Of a stretch of DNA of 64,000 bases, positions 46,846 to 55,989 are shown piece by piece (position 1 is the first letter of the stretch; each line of letters starts with the position of its first letter). Position numbers and translations under genes: made by a program. The stretch spans positions 2,480,001-2,544,000 of the forward strand of contig NZ_AP022584.1 of the NCBI RefSeq assembly GCF_010731675.1, written 5' to 3'. A model generated the notes under the pieces. It searched no databases, had not been told where the DNA came from, and saw only the letters and a list, made by a program, of their open reading frames with translations. This stretch comes from Mycobacterium marseillense (lineage in GTDB: Bacteria; Actinomycetota; Actinomycetes; Mycobacteriales; Mycobacteriaceae).

Positions 46846-47805
46846 GCTGATCCGACTGGTCGCGGCGTGGTGGATCGCCGCGTCGGCCAACGCGCGCAGC
46901 TGGCCGCTCACCTCGCGGGGGTGCTCCAGCATCGAGCAGTGCCCGCCGGGCAACTCCACCAGCCCGACCAGATTGGGCACGTCGCGGGCGATCCTGCGGG
47001 ACTGGCCGATGGGTGTCAGCCGGTCGCGTTCGCTGCCAATGACCAGCGTCGGCACCGTCAGCCCGCTCAGGTCGAGATAGCGCGACCCCATCGACGTGAC
47101 CAGCGCCCGCGCGCAGCCGGCCCGCCCCAGCGGCGACGTCTTCTCGAAGAGCTCATAGATCAAGCGGGCGATGCTCGGGTCGGCGTCGCGCCCGGTCGCC
47201 AGCATCGCGACCACGTAACGGCTCGGGATGCGCGCCGCACCCGGGACGGGAAACCCACCGAACGCGCTGATCAGTGCCCGCCCCGCGAGCACCCGCGCCG
47301 GCGCCAACCCGTGCGGCACCGCGAGCAGTTGCACGTTGCGGACCAGGTCGCCGCTCGTGGTGTTGATCAGCGCGACGGCGTCGGCGCGCCGGGGCACCTT
47401 GTGCCGGTAGCGCTCCGACCACGCCGCGATCGTGATCCCGCCCATCGAGTGGCCGGCCACCACGGCCCGCTCATGCGGTGCCAGCGTCGCGTCCAGCACC
47501 GAATCCAGGTCGGACGCAAGGTGTTTGAGGCTGTACCCCTTGGCCCGCGGCACCCCGCTGCGGCCGTGCCCGCGATGATCGAACGCGATCACCCGGTAGT
47601 CACCGGCCAGATCCGCGATCTGGTAGGCCCACGCGCGGATCGCGCAGGTGATGCCGTGCGTCAGGACGATCGGATACCCGTCGGGGGGCCCGAACACCTC
47701 CGCGTGCAGCCGGGTGCCGTCGACCGCTCGGACCGGCACGGTGCGACTCGGCGGGAGCCGTTCGGGGAACGGGTCAACTGCGCGTACCGCCCGCCGAGCA
47801 CTCAT
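46840..47805 (-). CDS. hpx: Alpha/beta hydrolase, non-haem haloperoxidase-like (Rv3171c/Hpx-like)
   Basis: A 321-residue alpha/beta hydrolase. The nucleophile motif is G-H-S-M-G-G, the oxyanion loop is T-H-G-I-T-C, H-R-G-H-G-R-S follows, and the catalytic His is in [10 protein letters not shown]. The non-haem haloperoxidase name is historic; most such proteins are esterases or epoxide/lactone hydrolases. It is convergent with aofH (6-bp overlap) and divergent from a second amine oxidase. The protein is about 20 residues longer than Rv3171c at the N-terminus by this start. Confidence 0.85.
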   Translation of the reverse strand: MSARRAVRAVDPFPERLPPSRTVPVRAVDGTRLHAEVFGPPDGYPIVLTHGITCAIRAWAYQIADLAGDYRVIAFDHRGHGRSGVPRAKGYSLKHLASDLDSVLDATLAPHERAVVAGHSMGGITIAAWSERYRHKVPRRADAVALINTTSGDLVRNVQLLAVPHGLAPARVLAGRALISAFGGFPVPGAARIPSRYVVAMLATGRDADPSIARLIYELFEKTSPLGRAGCARALVTSMGSRYLDLSGLTVPTLVIGSERDRLTPIGQSRRIARDVPNLVGLVELPGGHCSMLEHPREVSGQLRALADAAIHHAATSRISS

Positions 47806-47925
47806 GTCCCGCTCCCCCCTCGAACACGGCCCCGTCGCCGCAGCTAAGGATGAGACGATTTTATCCCGATATCCGTTAGGGATTTGGGAAATCCGGCAAA
47901 CGATTCTTATGAGACGCTTAGACCC
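47806..47925. promoter_or_regulatory. Divergent promoter region with a 15-bp inverted repeat
   Basis: This 120-bp AT-richer gap separates the hydrolase and the exported amine oxidase, so it should hold both promoters. GGATTT/AAATCC (47880-47894) forms a perfect 6-bp inverted repeat around GGG and may be an operator. Short AT-rich hexamers such as TTTTAT and TTATGA are possible -10 sites, but none is convincing. Confidence 0.35.
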
Positions 47926-49299
47926 GTGTCTCGGTTGTCGCGGCGGGCGTTCCTCGCGGCCACCACGGGCGTCGTCGCCGCTCAGATGGCGGCCGCGTGC
48001 GCGCCCCGACACCCGCCGCCGGCCACCGGCCGCGCGCCGGAGGACACCGACGCGGTCCTCGTCGTCGGCGCCGGGCTGGCGGGACTGTCCGCCGCGCGCA
48101 CCCTCGCCGACGCCGGACGCGCGGTGCGGGTCCTCGAAGCCCGCGACCGCATCGGGGGCCGGGTGTGCACTGACCGCGGCTGGGGGGTCCCGCTGGAGCT
48201 GGGCGCGTCGTGGATCCACGGCGCGAGGGACAACCCGCTGACCGAACTGGCGCGACGGGCGGGGGCCCGGCTGGTCGCCACCGACTACTACGGTTGGGCT
48301 GAACTCGTGGCCGATCCCGCTCTGCGGCCGGCGGATTACCGCACCGCCACCTGGCGCGCGTTCGTGGAACGGGCCCGCAACCGACGAAGCGCCGGCAGCT
48401 TGGGCGACGCCGTCAAGGCCGCCGCCACCGCCGCGAACCTCTCCCCGTCGGACCGCGCCCAACTGGCCTTCTATCTCACCACCGAAGTCGAGGACGAATA
48501 CGCCGCAGACGCGGATCAGCTGTCGGCGAGCACGTTTGACAAGGGTGACGATGCCGGCGGCGACCAGGACGTGATCACCAACGGCTATGACGCGCTGCCC
48601 AAGTCGCTGGCCGACGGACTGACGATCGAGCTCGAGACACCGGTCACCGCGATCGCGCACCGTGACGACGCCGTCGTCGTGCGGACCGAGCACCGGGCGC
48701 TGCGGGGACCGGCCGCGATCGTTACGGTCCCCCTCGGCCTGCTGAAAGCCGGTGCGCTCGCGTTTGATCCACCCCTGCCCGACGGGCACGCCCGGGCGAT
48801 CGACGCGCTGGGCTTCGGCGTCCTGTCCAAGAGCTTCTTCCGCTTCGACGCACGAACCTGGAAGGTGGACAACGCCTTCTACCAATACCTCGGCCCCGAA
48901 GACGGGCTGTGGTCGCAATGGTTCACCGCGGGAAGCGACGCGGGCCCGATCGCCGTCGCGCTCAACGGCGGCACCCGCGGCCGATTCGTGGAGGCGCGCT
49001 CGCCCAGCGATCTGTTGGCCAGCGCGCTGCCGATCGCGCGCCGACTCTTCGGTGACCGTATCGCGTTGACGGACGTCCGGACGTCGAACTGGAGCGTCGA
49101 TCCCTATGCGCTCGGCGCCTATTCGTTTCATGCGCCCGGCTCGGGTCCCGACGACCGGCGCCGACTACAGGAGCCGATCGGCGACCGGCTCTACCTGGCG
49201 GGCGAGGCGGTCGGCGTGGACAATCCGGCCACGGCGGCCGGCGCGGTGTTCAGTGGCCGCTACGCCGCGAACCAGCTGCTGCACCGGTTGAGCGGTTGA
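47926..49299 (+). CDS. Tat-exported FAD-dependent amine oxidase (polyamine-oxidase-like)
   Basis: A 457-residue flavin amine oxidase with a twin-arginine signal: S-R-R-A-F-L-A-A-T-T-G at the start and M-A-A-A-C near residue 24, which may be a lipobox. The GTG at 47926 puts the RR at residues 5-6. The FAD motif V-V-G-A-G-L-A-G-L-S-A-A-R near 46-58 follows, with E-A-R-D-R-I-G-G-R-V, and the C-terminus has Y-L-A-G-E-A-V-G-V-D-N-P-A-T. Exported, cofactor-loaded amine oxidases may use external polyamines or aromatic amines and release peroxide at the cell surface. It lies near aofH but is only distantly similar. Confidence 0.88.
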   Translation: MSRLSRRAFLAATTGVVAAQMAAACAPRHPPPATGRAPEDTDAVLVVGAGLAGLSAARTLADAGRAVRVLEARDRIGGRVCTDRGWGVPLELGASWIHGARDNPLTELARRAGARLVATDYYGWAELVADPALRPADYRTATWRAFVERARNRRSAGSLGDAVKAAATAANLSPSDRAQLAFYLTTEVEDEYAADADQLSASTFDKGDDAGGDQDVITNGYDALPKSLADGLTIELETPVTAIAHRDDAVVVRTEHRALRGPAAIVTVPLGLLKAGALAFDPPLPDGHARAIDALGFGVLSKSFFRFDARTWKVDNAFYQYLGPEDGLWSQWFTAGSDAGPIAVALNGGTRGRFVEARSPSDLLASALPIARRLFGDRIALTDVRTSNWSVDPYALGAYSFHAPGSGPDDRRRLQEPIGDRLYLAGEAVGVDNPATAAGAVFSGRYAANQLLHRLSG

Positions 49300-49308
49300 C
49301 CGCGGCCC

Positions 49309-50376
49309 TCACCCCGGGGTCTGTTGGCGCAGCGTGGTGTGGGGGCTTTGCCCGTAGGTGTGGCGGTAGAGCACCGCGAACCGTCCGGTGTGCGCGAACC
49401 CCCACCGTTGCGCGATTTCGGTCACGGTCGAGGTGCCTGCCGTCGCCGCGATCAGCTCTAGATGAGCGCGGCGCAACCGGATACGACGCATGTACTCGGT
49501 GGGTGTGGTGTCGAGCTGGCGGCGAAACAGGTACTGGACCGCCCTGGGTGTCAGATGCACCGCCGCCGCGACGTCGTTGATGCCGATGTCCTCGGTGGTG
49601 TGGCGGTGGATGAACGACACTGCCTCCTTGAGCGTTTCGGGCAGTGCGGCATCACCGGCCGGATCTTGCTCGGTCAGGTTGGACGGGTAGCACTCGAGCA
49701 ACGCGCCGGCCAGCAGGTTGGCCATGGCCGCGGCGATCATCGGCTGCTGGGCGGTGTCGGTGGAGGCCAGCGTGGTCAACGCGTAGTCGAGCGCCCGACG
49801 CCAGGCCCGCACCGCGGCGCGCGAACGTGGGCGCCACTTCAGGAACTGGGTTTGTTGCGACAGCGCCGTGTGCCATTCGGCGGCGACCGCGTGCAGCACC
49901 TCCGGCGCAAGGACGACGACATCGAAACGGGCACCGTTGCAGCGCAATACACAGGACATGCCGTGGGCGATGAGTATCGGGAAGTCCGGCGTCGCCGGGG
50001 GCCCGGCCGCAACGCTCAACGATCCCGTGCGTGGCTGAATCACGACGATGGTGTCGCTCGCCGGGATTTCGAGTGTCAGTCGGCCCTGGATCGCCACCTC
50101 GTCCACCGTCATTGTCCCGGTGTCCCTACGCCGATGCGACACCGCGCAGTGGCCGGTGAATTCGGAGAGCCGCCAGCCCGGCCGATAGGCGCCGGCGAAC
50201 AACCGCCGCGCCGCTTGCGCATCGGCACTGCGAAATTGCCTGCATTCCACCGCGACCGGATGGAGCCGGCGCTCCGCGTCGGGGCAGCATTCGGCCCCGG
50301 TCGCCTCGGCCGGCGCGACGGCGGAACTGACCACCCCGGAGGGCTTGGAGTCGGTCCCACGCGTCGCGGTGGTCAT
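49309..50376 (-). CDS. AraC family transcriptional regulator
   Basis: A 355-residue regulator with an N-terminal ligand-sensing domain (about 50-210, AraC-binding-like) and a C-terminal double HTH domain (about 255-350) including I-N-D-V-A-A-A-V-H-L-T-P-R-A-V-Q-Y-L-F-R and V-T-E-I-A-Q-R-W-G-F-A-H-T-G-R-F. It ends 9 bp from the end of the convergent amine oxidase gene, which is the nearest plausible target. The 42-bp gap to the glycosyltransferase on the same strand allows cotranscription. The inducer is unknown. Confidence 0.88.
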   Translation of the reverse strand: MTTATRGTDSKPSGVVSSAVAPAEATGAECCPDAERRLHPVAVECRQFRSADAQAARRLFAGAYRPGWRLSEFTGHCAVSHRRRDTGTMTVDEVAIQGRLTLEIPASDTIVVIQPRTGSLSVAAGPPATPDFPILIAHGMSCVLRCNGARFDVVVLAPEVLHAVAAEWHTALSQQTQFLKWRPRSRAAVRAWRRALDYALTTLASTDTAQQPMIAAAMANLLAGALLECYPSNLTEQDPAGDAALPETLKEAVSFIHRHTTEDIGINDVAAAVHLTPRAVQYLFRRQLDTTPTEYMRRIRLRRAHLELIAATAGTSTVTEIAQRWGFAHTGRFAVLYRHTYGQSPHTTLRQQTPG

Positions 50377-50418
50377 GGCCGGCCCAGATGGCGGGCCGCG
50401 TGTACCCCCGTCATTGCA

Positions 50419-51594
50419 TCACCGCGCCGCCGTCGATGACAGACCCGCCGGTGCCTTCTCGTGCGCCCCGAGCCTTTGGTAGATATTCAGCGCGTCGAGC
50501 GCAATGCGCTGCCACGCGAAGCGTGACTGCGCGCGGCTGCGACCGGCCGCCCCCATGCTCTCGCATTGAAAGCTTTGGGCGAGAAGCCTTCTCAATGCGG
50601 CAGCCAGGCCGGCGGGATCTTCGGGCGGCAACACGACGCCGGTGATGTCGTCGAGGACGACGTCGGCCAGGGCGCCCATGGTCGCGGCGACCACCGCCAC
50701 GCCGCTGGCCATGGCCTGCAGCGCGGAGGTGGGACGTGGCGGCTGGCGGGGCGTGCACACCATGACGTCGGCGGACCGGATCCACATCGGCAGGTCGTTG
50801 CCGGGGATCGTGCCCGCGAAGCGGACGCGGTCGGCAACACCGAATTCTTTGGCCAGGTACTGCAACTGGGCGCGCGCGTCGTCGTGCACGGCGTTGGTCG
50901 CGTCGGTTTCCGCGATCACCAACTCCGCACCGGGAACCCGGTACAGCGCGCTGATCGCGATATCAAAGCCGTTATCCTGCAACGGGTTCGGCGCCACGCA
51001 CAGAACTCGCTGCAGCGCGCCACGAGCTATTTCCGGACCGGCCGGGCTGTAGAGTTCGGAGTCCACGCCGCAGGTGAGGGTGGACACCCGCGCCCGGCTG
51101 TGACGCAGGTGGGCCAGCATGTCGAGCTCGGCGCTGCTCTCGCCGGTCGCCCACGTCGCACTACGCGCCAGCAGCGGCTCGACGCGCCCGCGCTCGCTGT
51201 TTTGCGCCTGGAACAGGGCGGGGGGGTGCGTGGCGCCGGCCAGGCCAAGAAAGCTCTGCACGACTGGGACGCGCCGGCGCCGTGCGGCCAGTTGGGCGGC
51301 CAATCCGCCCAGCCACCCGTAGGCGTGCACGACGTCGGGGGGTTCCTTCGTCCAGACGCGCTCGAGTTTGGCCGCCCAGTCCCCGACGTAGGGCAACACC
51401 TCGTTGGCGGAGCCCACCGCGCGCGGGCCGACGGGGACCGTCACACAGCGGTAGCCGCCGGGGGCCTTGGCTCGCCGTCGACCGCTGTGCCGTCGGCAGA
51501 CCGTCGCGTCGTGCCCCTCGGTGGTCAGCGCGGTGCCCAGCTGCTCGGGGTCCTCCCCGACCACGTCATCACCGCTGACGATTGCGATCTTCAA
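50419..51594 (-). CDS. Glycosyltransferase, GT4/GT-B type
   Basis: A 391-residue GT-B-fold glycosyltransferase. It begins L-K-I-A-I-V-S-G-D-D-V, the usual N-terminus of mycobacterial relatives, from a TTG with GGAGGG 9 bp upstream. The frame extends to ATGs at 51642 and 51657, but those residues are not typical. H-A-Y-G-W-L-G-G and the donor-binding A-L-Q-A-M-A-S-G-V-A-V-V-A are visible; the second usual Glu of the E-x7-E motif is Gln here. It may build a cell-wall glycan or glycolipid or a small thiol; no partner locus is adjacent. Confidence 0.83.
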   Translation of the reverse strand: MKIAIVSGDDVVGEDPEQLGTALTTEGHDATVCRRHSGRRRAKAPGGYRCVTVPVGPRAVGSANEVLPYVGDWAAKLERVWTKEPPDVVHAYGWLGGLAAQLAARRRRVPVVQSFLGLAGATHPPALFQAQNSERGRVEPLLARSATWATGESSAELDMLAHLRHSRARVSTLTCGVDSELYSPAGPEIARGALQRVLCVAPNPLQDNGFDIAISALYRVPGAELVIAETDATNAVHDDARAQLQYLAKEFGVADRVRFAGTIPGNDLPMWIRSADVMVCTPRQPPRPTSALQAMASGVAVVAATMGALADVVLDDITGVVLPPEDPAGLAAALRRLLAQSFQCESMGAAGRSRAQSRFAWQRIALDALNIYQRLGAHEKAPAGLSSTAAR

Positions 51595-51769
51595 ACCGCG
51601 ATTCCCTCCGCCCAGGCGCCGCGCGCCGACATCACGTGGCATACCACCGGCGGGCATCCGCGAAACGAACGAGATCCCCGCTTCGCCTCCGGGGCTGGCG
51701 ATTCTTCCGCAGCGCCCGGTTGAACTGGTTAGACGCCCGCTCGGCGCGCGCCGGCGCCCAGGCGAGGGA

Positions 51770-52528
51770 TCAGAGCTGGTTCTCCCGACCGACCACTGCC
51801 CATACAGTCTTGCCCGACCGCGTCGGCGCAGTCCCCCACGCCCGGGTCACCGCGGAGACGATGGCCAGTCCGGAGACGATGTCGGCGCCGCGGTCGGCAT
51901 CTTCGCGCCGTCCGGGCAGATGAGGACTGTCGTCCTCGACCGCGACGGTGACGGCGTCTCGATAGCTCTCGACGATCAACACCGGCGCGCTCTCGGTGTG
52001 GTCAAGAGCGTTCTCGACGAAAACGGTCGCCACTGTTGCCGCGGCCGCGACGACCTCGCGGATATCCCATTGCTTGAGCCGATCCGTGACCACGCCACGT
52101 GCAAGGCCGATGCTGCCACTGGATCGCGGAAGCTCGGTGCGCGCCCGTCGCCGGACCTCGAACGATCGATCGCGCGCAGCGTCCAGCGCGAGCGTCCGGG
52201 TGGAATGTATCGGCACATATCGGGTGACGCCGGCCGCCGCGATCGCCCGGCGTACCGCTGCGCGTCCGCATACCAGCAGTATCGGTACGTCCGGCCACAC
52301 ACTGACATGCCAACGAGCACTTTTGAACACTGACCAGGCGGAAACGGATGTAGCGCGCAGACGGTCGACATCAACTATCACCGCAGGAGGCCCGTCGATC
52401 GCGGCCTTGATCACCGCGTCGCGGACCGCGAGATAGGTCTCACTATCGAGCCCGCCCTCCATCGTCAGGACGGGTATGTCCCTGCGAATGTCCGTCTCGA
52501 TCCGGATTTCCGGGGGAGGAACGTTCAT
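51770..52528 (-). CDS. STAS domain fused to HATPase (anti-sigma regulator-like protein)
   Basis: A 252-residue protein with an N-terminal STAS domain (about 15-110; the conserved Ser sits in R-A-T-S-V-S-A-W) and a C-terminal GHKL/RsbW-like ATPase domain (about 140-250; N box V-F-V-E-N-A-L-D-H, then V-E-D-D-S-P and G-L-A-I-V-S-A-V). STAS is an anti-sigma antagonist, HATPase an anti-sigma kinase; fusion of both in one chain suggests internal switching of a SigF/SigB-type stress response. A SigF-like promoter lies upstream, which would make a feedback loop. Divergent from catalase. Confidence 0.84.
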   Translation of the reverse strand: MNVPPPEIRIETDIRRDIPVLTMEGGLDSETYLAVRDAVIKAAIDGPPAVIVDVDRLRATSVSAWSVFKSARWHVSVWPDVPILLVCGRAAVRRAIAAAGVTRYVPIHSTRTLALDAARDRSFEVRRRARTELPRSSGSIGLARGVVTDRLKQWDIREVVAAAATVATVFVENALDHTESAPVLIVESYRDAVTVAVEDDSPHLPGRREDADRGADIVSGLAIVSAVTRAWGTAPTRSGKTVWAVVGRENQL

Positions 52529-52605
52529 CCGACGTCGCTCCCATGCGGGTCGCGGACCGCCCGATTTCTGCCGCCACCATCAGCCGCCGCAATCACCACT
52601 TTCGT

Positions 52606-52630
52606 CTACCCCTATCGATGCCAGGCAACC
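52606..52630 (-). promoter_or_regulatory. SigF-type promoter of the STAS-HATPase gene
   Basis: Read leftward, GGTTG (52630-52626) is followed by a 14-bp spacer and GGGTAG (52611-52606), close to the mycobacterial SigF pattern GGTTT-N14-16-GGGTA. The predicted start is about 70 bp before the gene. Confidence 0.5.
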
Positions 52631-52662
52631 CTCGAAGTGAGGGACAGGGGCGCGTTCGGGCT

Positions 52663-52688
52663 GTTTTACACGGGTTTGACGGTGGTAC
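52663..52688 (+). promoter_or_regulatory. Weak SigF-like promoter of the catalase gene
   Basis: GTTT (52663-52666), a 16-bp spacer and TGGTAC (52683-52688) give a partial match to GTTT-N15-GGGTAT. An inverted repeat ACGGTG/CACCGT (52679-52684 and 52694-52699) overlaps it. The 249-bp gap upstream of the gene has nothing better. Confidence 0.28.
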
Positions 52689-52777
52689 CCCCACACCGTT
52701 GAGCGGCCCAGCACAGCAAAGCAGTCCCCATCACAGCAAAACCGGGCCCCATTCCAAATCAGGCAGAGAGGCAGGCC

Positions 52778-54880
52778 ATGGCCACCGACCAGAATCCCAA
52801 GCAGCGAGACCTGGAGTCCGCACGGTTCCGTCGGGACACCGGATACCTGACGACCCAGCAGGGCGTGCGCGTCGACCACACCGACGATTCGTTGACCGTC
52901 GGTGAGCGGGGACCGACCCTGCTGGAGGACTTCCACGCCCGCGAGAAGATCACCCACTTCGACCACGAGCGCATCCCGGAGCGCGTGGTGCACGCGCGGG
53001 GCGCCGGCGCCTACGGTTACTTCGAGCCGTACGACGACTCGTTGGCGCAGTACACCGCGGCGAAATTCTTGACGACGCCCGGCCTGCAAACCCCGGTGTT
53101 CGTGCGGTTCTCCACGGTGGCCGGGTCACGCGGCTCGGCCGACACCGTGCGCGACGTGCGCGGCTTCGCCACCAAGTTCTACACCGAACAAGGCAACTAC
53201 GACCTGGTGGGCAACAACTTCCCGGTGTTCTTCATCCAGGACGGCATCAAGTTCCCCGACTTCGTGCACGCGGTGAAACCCGAGCCGCACAACGAGATTC
53301 CGCAGGCGCAGTCGGCGCACGACACCCTCTGGGACTTCGTGTCGCTGCAGCCCGAGACCCTGCACACCATCATGTGGCTGATGTCGGACCGGGCGTTGCC
53401 GCGCAGCTACCGCATGATGCAGGGCTTCGGCGTGCACACCTTCCGGCTGGTAAACGACCGCGGCGAGGGAACTTTCGTGAAGTTCCACTGGAAGCCGCGG
53501 CTGGGCGTGCACTCACTGATCTGGGACGAATGCCAAAAGATCGCCGGCAAAGACCCCGACTACAACCGCCGCGACCTGTGGGAGGCCATCGAGTCGGGCC
53601 AGTACCCGGAATGGGAACTCGGGGTTCAGCTCGTGCCCGAGGAGGACGAGTTCAACTTCGATTTCGATCTGCTCGACGCGACGAAAATCATTCCCGAAGA
53701 ACAGGTTCCGGTTCGACCCGTGGGCAAGATGGTGCTGAACCGCAACCCGGACAACTTCTTCGCCGAGACCGAGCAGGTCGCGTTTCACACGGCGAACGTG
53801 GTGCCCGGCATCGACTTCACCAACGATCCGCTGCTGCAGTTCCGCAACTTCTCCTACCTGGACACCCAGCTGATCCGGTTGGGCGGCCCCAACTTCGCCC
53901 AGCTGCCGATCAACCGTCCGGTGGCCGAGGTCCGGACCAACCAGCACGATGGTTACGGGCAGCACGCGATCCCGCAGGGCAGGTCCAGCTACTACAAGAA
54001 CAGCATCGGCGGCGGCTGCCCAGCCCTGGCCGACGAGAACGTGTTCCGGCACTACACCCAGCGCGTCGACGGGCAGACCATGCGCAAGCGCGCCGAGGCC
54101 TTTGAGAATCACTACAGCCAGGCGCGGATGTTCTGGAAGAGCATGACGGCTGTGGAAGCCGAACACATTGTCGCGGCGTTCGCCTTCGAACTCGGCAAGG
54201 TGGAAATGCCCGAGATCCGTTCGGCGGTGGTGGCGCAGCTCGCGCGGGTCGACGGTGAGCTGGCCGCCCAGGTCGCCGCGAAACTGGGGCTGCCCGCGCC
54301 CCCCGAGGAACAGGTCGACACGGTGACCGCCTCGCCGGCGCTGTCACAGGTCATCGACGCGGGCGACACCATCGAATCGCGCAAGGTCGCGGTGCTGGCC
54401 GCCGACGGCGTCGACGTGGTGGGGACACAGCGCTTCATCGAGCTGATGGGACAGCGCGGCGCCATGGTCGAGGTGCTGGCGCCGGTGGCCGGCGGCACGC
54501 TGGAAGGCGGTTCCGGCGGCGAGCTTCCCGTCGACCGCTCCTTCACCACGATGGCGTCAGTGCTCTACGACGCGGTTGTCGTGGCGTGCGGACCGCGCTC
54601 GATCGCGACGCTGTCCAACGACGGCTACGCGGTGCATTTCGTGACCGAGGCCTACAAGCACCTCAAGCCCATCGGCGCTTACGGCGCCGGCGTCGATCTG
54701 CTGCGCACCGCCGGTATCACCAACCGCCTCGCCGAGGACACCGACGTGCTCAACGACCAGTCGGTCATCACCACTAAAGCCGCCGCCGACGAGTTGCCCG
54801 ACCGCTTCGTCGAGGAATTCGCCGACGCGCTCGCGCGGCACCGGTGCTGGCAGCGGCGCACCGACCCGGTTCCGGCCTAG
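52778..54880 (+). CDS. katE: Large-subunit monofunctional haem catalase (HPII/KatE type)
   Basis: A 700-residue clade 2 catalase. The catalytic His is in [11 protein letters not shown] (about residue 72), Asn in [14 protein letters not shown], and the haem-ligand Tyr in R-N-F-S-Y-L-D-T-Q (about 352). The C-terminal DJ-1/PfpI-like domain (about 535-690; [10 protein letters not shown] and Y-D-A-V-V-V-A-C-G) is typical of the large catalases. It removes hydrogen peroxide in the cytosol. It has no N-terminal signal. M. tuberculosis has only KatG, so this gene marks the non-tuberculous species. GGCAGG precedes the ATG. Confidence 0.93.
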   Translation: MATDQNPKQRDLESARFRRDTGYLTTQQGVRVDHTDDSLTVGERGPTLLEDFHAREKITHFDHERIPERVVHARGAGAYGYFEPYDDSLAQYTAAKFLTTPGLQTPVFVRFSTVAGSRGSADTVRDVRGFATKFYTEQGNYDLVGNNFPVFFIQDGIKFPDFVHAVKPEPHNEIPQAQSAHDTLWDFVSLQPETLHTIMWLMSDRALPRSYRMMQGFGVHTFRLVNDRGEGTFVKFHWKPRLGVHSLIWDECQKIAGKDPDYNRRDLWEAIESGQYPEWELGVQLVPEEDEFNFDFDLLDATKIIPEEQVPVRPVGKMVLNRNPDNFFAETEQVAFHTANVVPGIDFTNDPLLQFRNFSYLDTQLIRLGGPNFAQLPINRPVAEVRTNQHDGYGQHAIPQGRSSYYKNSIGGGCPALADENVFRHYTQRVDGQTMRKRAEAFENHYSQARMFWKSMTAVEAEHIVAAFAFELGKVEMPEIRSAVVAQLARVDGELAAQVAAKLGLPAPPEEQVDTVTASPALSQVIDAGDTIESRKVAVLAADGVDVVGTQRFIELMGQRGAMVEVLAPVAGGTLEGGSGGELPVDRSFTTMASVLYDAVVVACGPRSIATLSNDGYAVHFVTEAYKHLKPIGAYGAGVDLLRTAGITNRLAEDTDVLNDQSVITTKAAADELPDRFVEEFADALARHRCWQRRTDPVPA

Positions 54881-54887
54881 CGCCGGT

Positions 54888-54913
54888 GTTTTCCCCGCAG
54901 CCACCGCGGGCAT
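54888..54913 (+). promoter_or_regulatory. SigF-like promoter upstream of the Rho-N-like small gene
   Basis: GTTT (54888-54891), a 16-bp spacer and GGGCAT (54908-54913) match GTTT-N15-GGGTAT with one mismatch in the -10. It is 39 bp before the ATG. This suggests separate stress induction from the catalase gene upstream. Confidence 0.45.
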
Positions 54914-54952
54914 AACTGAAAAGGCGTCTCATCGTGGACAGGAGGATGGATC

Positions 54953-55210
54953 ATGCCGCGTTCGTCGATCAAGAACGAAAAGATGTACCAGGATCTGCGC
55001 AAGAAGGGTGACTCCAAGGAGAAGGCCGCGCGGATTTCGAATGCGGCCGCCGGCCGGGGCAAATCCTCGGTGGGCCGCAAGGGCGGCAAGTCCGGGTCCT
55101 ACCAGGACTGGACCGTGACCGAACTGAAGAAGCGGGCTAAAGAGCTTGGTATGTCAGGCTACTCGAGCCTGACGAAGGACAAGCTGGTAGCCAAGCTGCG
55201 TAATCACTGA
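54953..55210 (+). CDS. Small basic protein with Rho-N-like domain (DUF7218-like)
   Basis: An 85-residue, Lys/Arg/Ser-rich protein. The N-terminal half (M-Y-Q-D-L-R-K-K-G-D-S-K-E-K-A-A-R-I-S-N) matches what I recall of DUF7218, and the C-terminal half (W-T-V-T-E-L-K-K-R-A-K-E-L-G-M-S-G-Y-S) looks like a SAP/Rho N-terminal helix-extended-loop-helix nucleic-acid-binding motif. GGAGG precedes the ATG. It likely binds DNA or RNA during stress, based on charge and promoter type. The last 7 bases overlap the end of the convergent nucleotidyltransferase gene. Confidence 0.8.
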   Translation: MPRSSIKNEKMYQDLRKKGDSKEKAARISNAAAGRGKSSVGRKGGKSGSYQDWTVTELKKRAKELGMSGYSSLTKDKLVAKLRNH

Positions 55211-55782
55211 CGCGTCAGGCCGAGCCGTTCGGCCAGCACCAAGAAGGCGGCCGCGTAATCGTTGTCGGCGGTCTGCGCCGCGATGCGCTGCCAGTCGAGG
55301 CGTTCGCGCACCGCGCGCACGGCCGGCAACAACCTGGCGAAGTCGCAGTGGTGTTCCCCCAGGGAGCGCAACTGCTGCACGAGCACCATGGTGGGCGGCA
55401 GCACCGGCATGCTGATCGCCAGGACTTCCTGCACTTCGGCCTGTTCCAGCGCGTCGGCAGCGACGGGCACGCCGTTGATGCGATGCAGCACGTCGACGAG
55501 CGTGTCGCCGGTGCGCGCCTTGAACAACCAATCCTCCGGGGGACGTTCGATAGCGAAGCCGGCGTTGGTGAGCGTGGCCACCGCGGTCTCCACGTCGGCC
55601 TCGGCCACCACGAGGTCCACGTCGTGGCTGGGTTCCGGTGCGCCGTAAGCCCATAACGCGTAGCTGCCCGCCAGCGCGAAGCGCGGCCCATGTTCCTTGA
55701 GCGCCGAGGCAGCGCACTTCAACGCCTCCCGCAACCGCGAGGCGCAGCTGGTCGCGTCGGCATGTGCGTCGAGGGGTGACAT
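55204..55782 (-). CDS. Nucleotidyltransferase-fold protein
   Basis: A 192-residue protein. F-A-L-A-G-S-Y-A-L-W-A-Y-G followed by H-D-V-D-L-V-V near residues 35-60 is the GS...DxD nucleotidyltransferase motif, with a third acidic residue likely in D-V-L-H. This small type includes AbiEii-like and aminoglycoside-nucleotidyl-transferase-like proteins. No antitoxin partner or resistance context is evident. It converges on the Rho-N-like gene (7-bp overlap). Confidence 0.78.
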   Translation of the reverse strand: MSPLDAHADATSCASRLREALKCAASALKEHGPRFALAGSYALWAYGAPEPSHDVDLVVAEADVETAVATLTNAGFAIERPPEDWLFKARTGDTLVDVLHRINGVPVAADALEQAEVQEVLAISMPVLPPTMVLVQQLRSLGEHHCDFARLLPAVRAVRERLDWQRIAAQTADNDYAAAFLVLAERLGLTRQ

Positions 55783-55878
55783 GGTGCCTTAGGTGATACC
55801 CCGCCGACGGCGCGGGCAACCTGACGACGGGCGGTCGTAAGGCCGTTTAACTTGCCCGCAACGGGGAAATCGTCCGTT

Positions 55879-55989
55879 ATGTCAACCGCGGTGCCACGCC
55901 CATATGATGCTGCGGCCGTCGTGATTTCGGCCTGCGCCCCCGACACCCTCATGCGATCGAGGGCGCTCGCTGCGGGTGGTCCGGCGTGA
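55879..55989 (+). CDS. Possible 36-residue leader or remnant peptide, overlapping the next gene
   Basis: A small open frame, starting M-S-T-A-V-P-R-P-Y-D-A-A, runs from the ATG at 55879 to a TGA that overlaps the GTG of the next gene (GTGA). A G-rich stretch at 55862-55868 is a distant ribosome site. Stop-start coupling of this type is the rule in this genome. It could be a translated coupling peptide, a remnant of a lost gene, or chance; there is no recognisable domain. Confidence 0.3.
   Translation: MSTAVPRPYDAAAVVISACAPDTLMRSRALAAGGPA

Noticed and set aside
55204..55782. AbiEii-type toxin of a toxin-antitoxin pair
   Set aside because: No antitoxin-like gene is adjacent or coupled; the nucleotidyltransferase motif alone is not specific.
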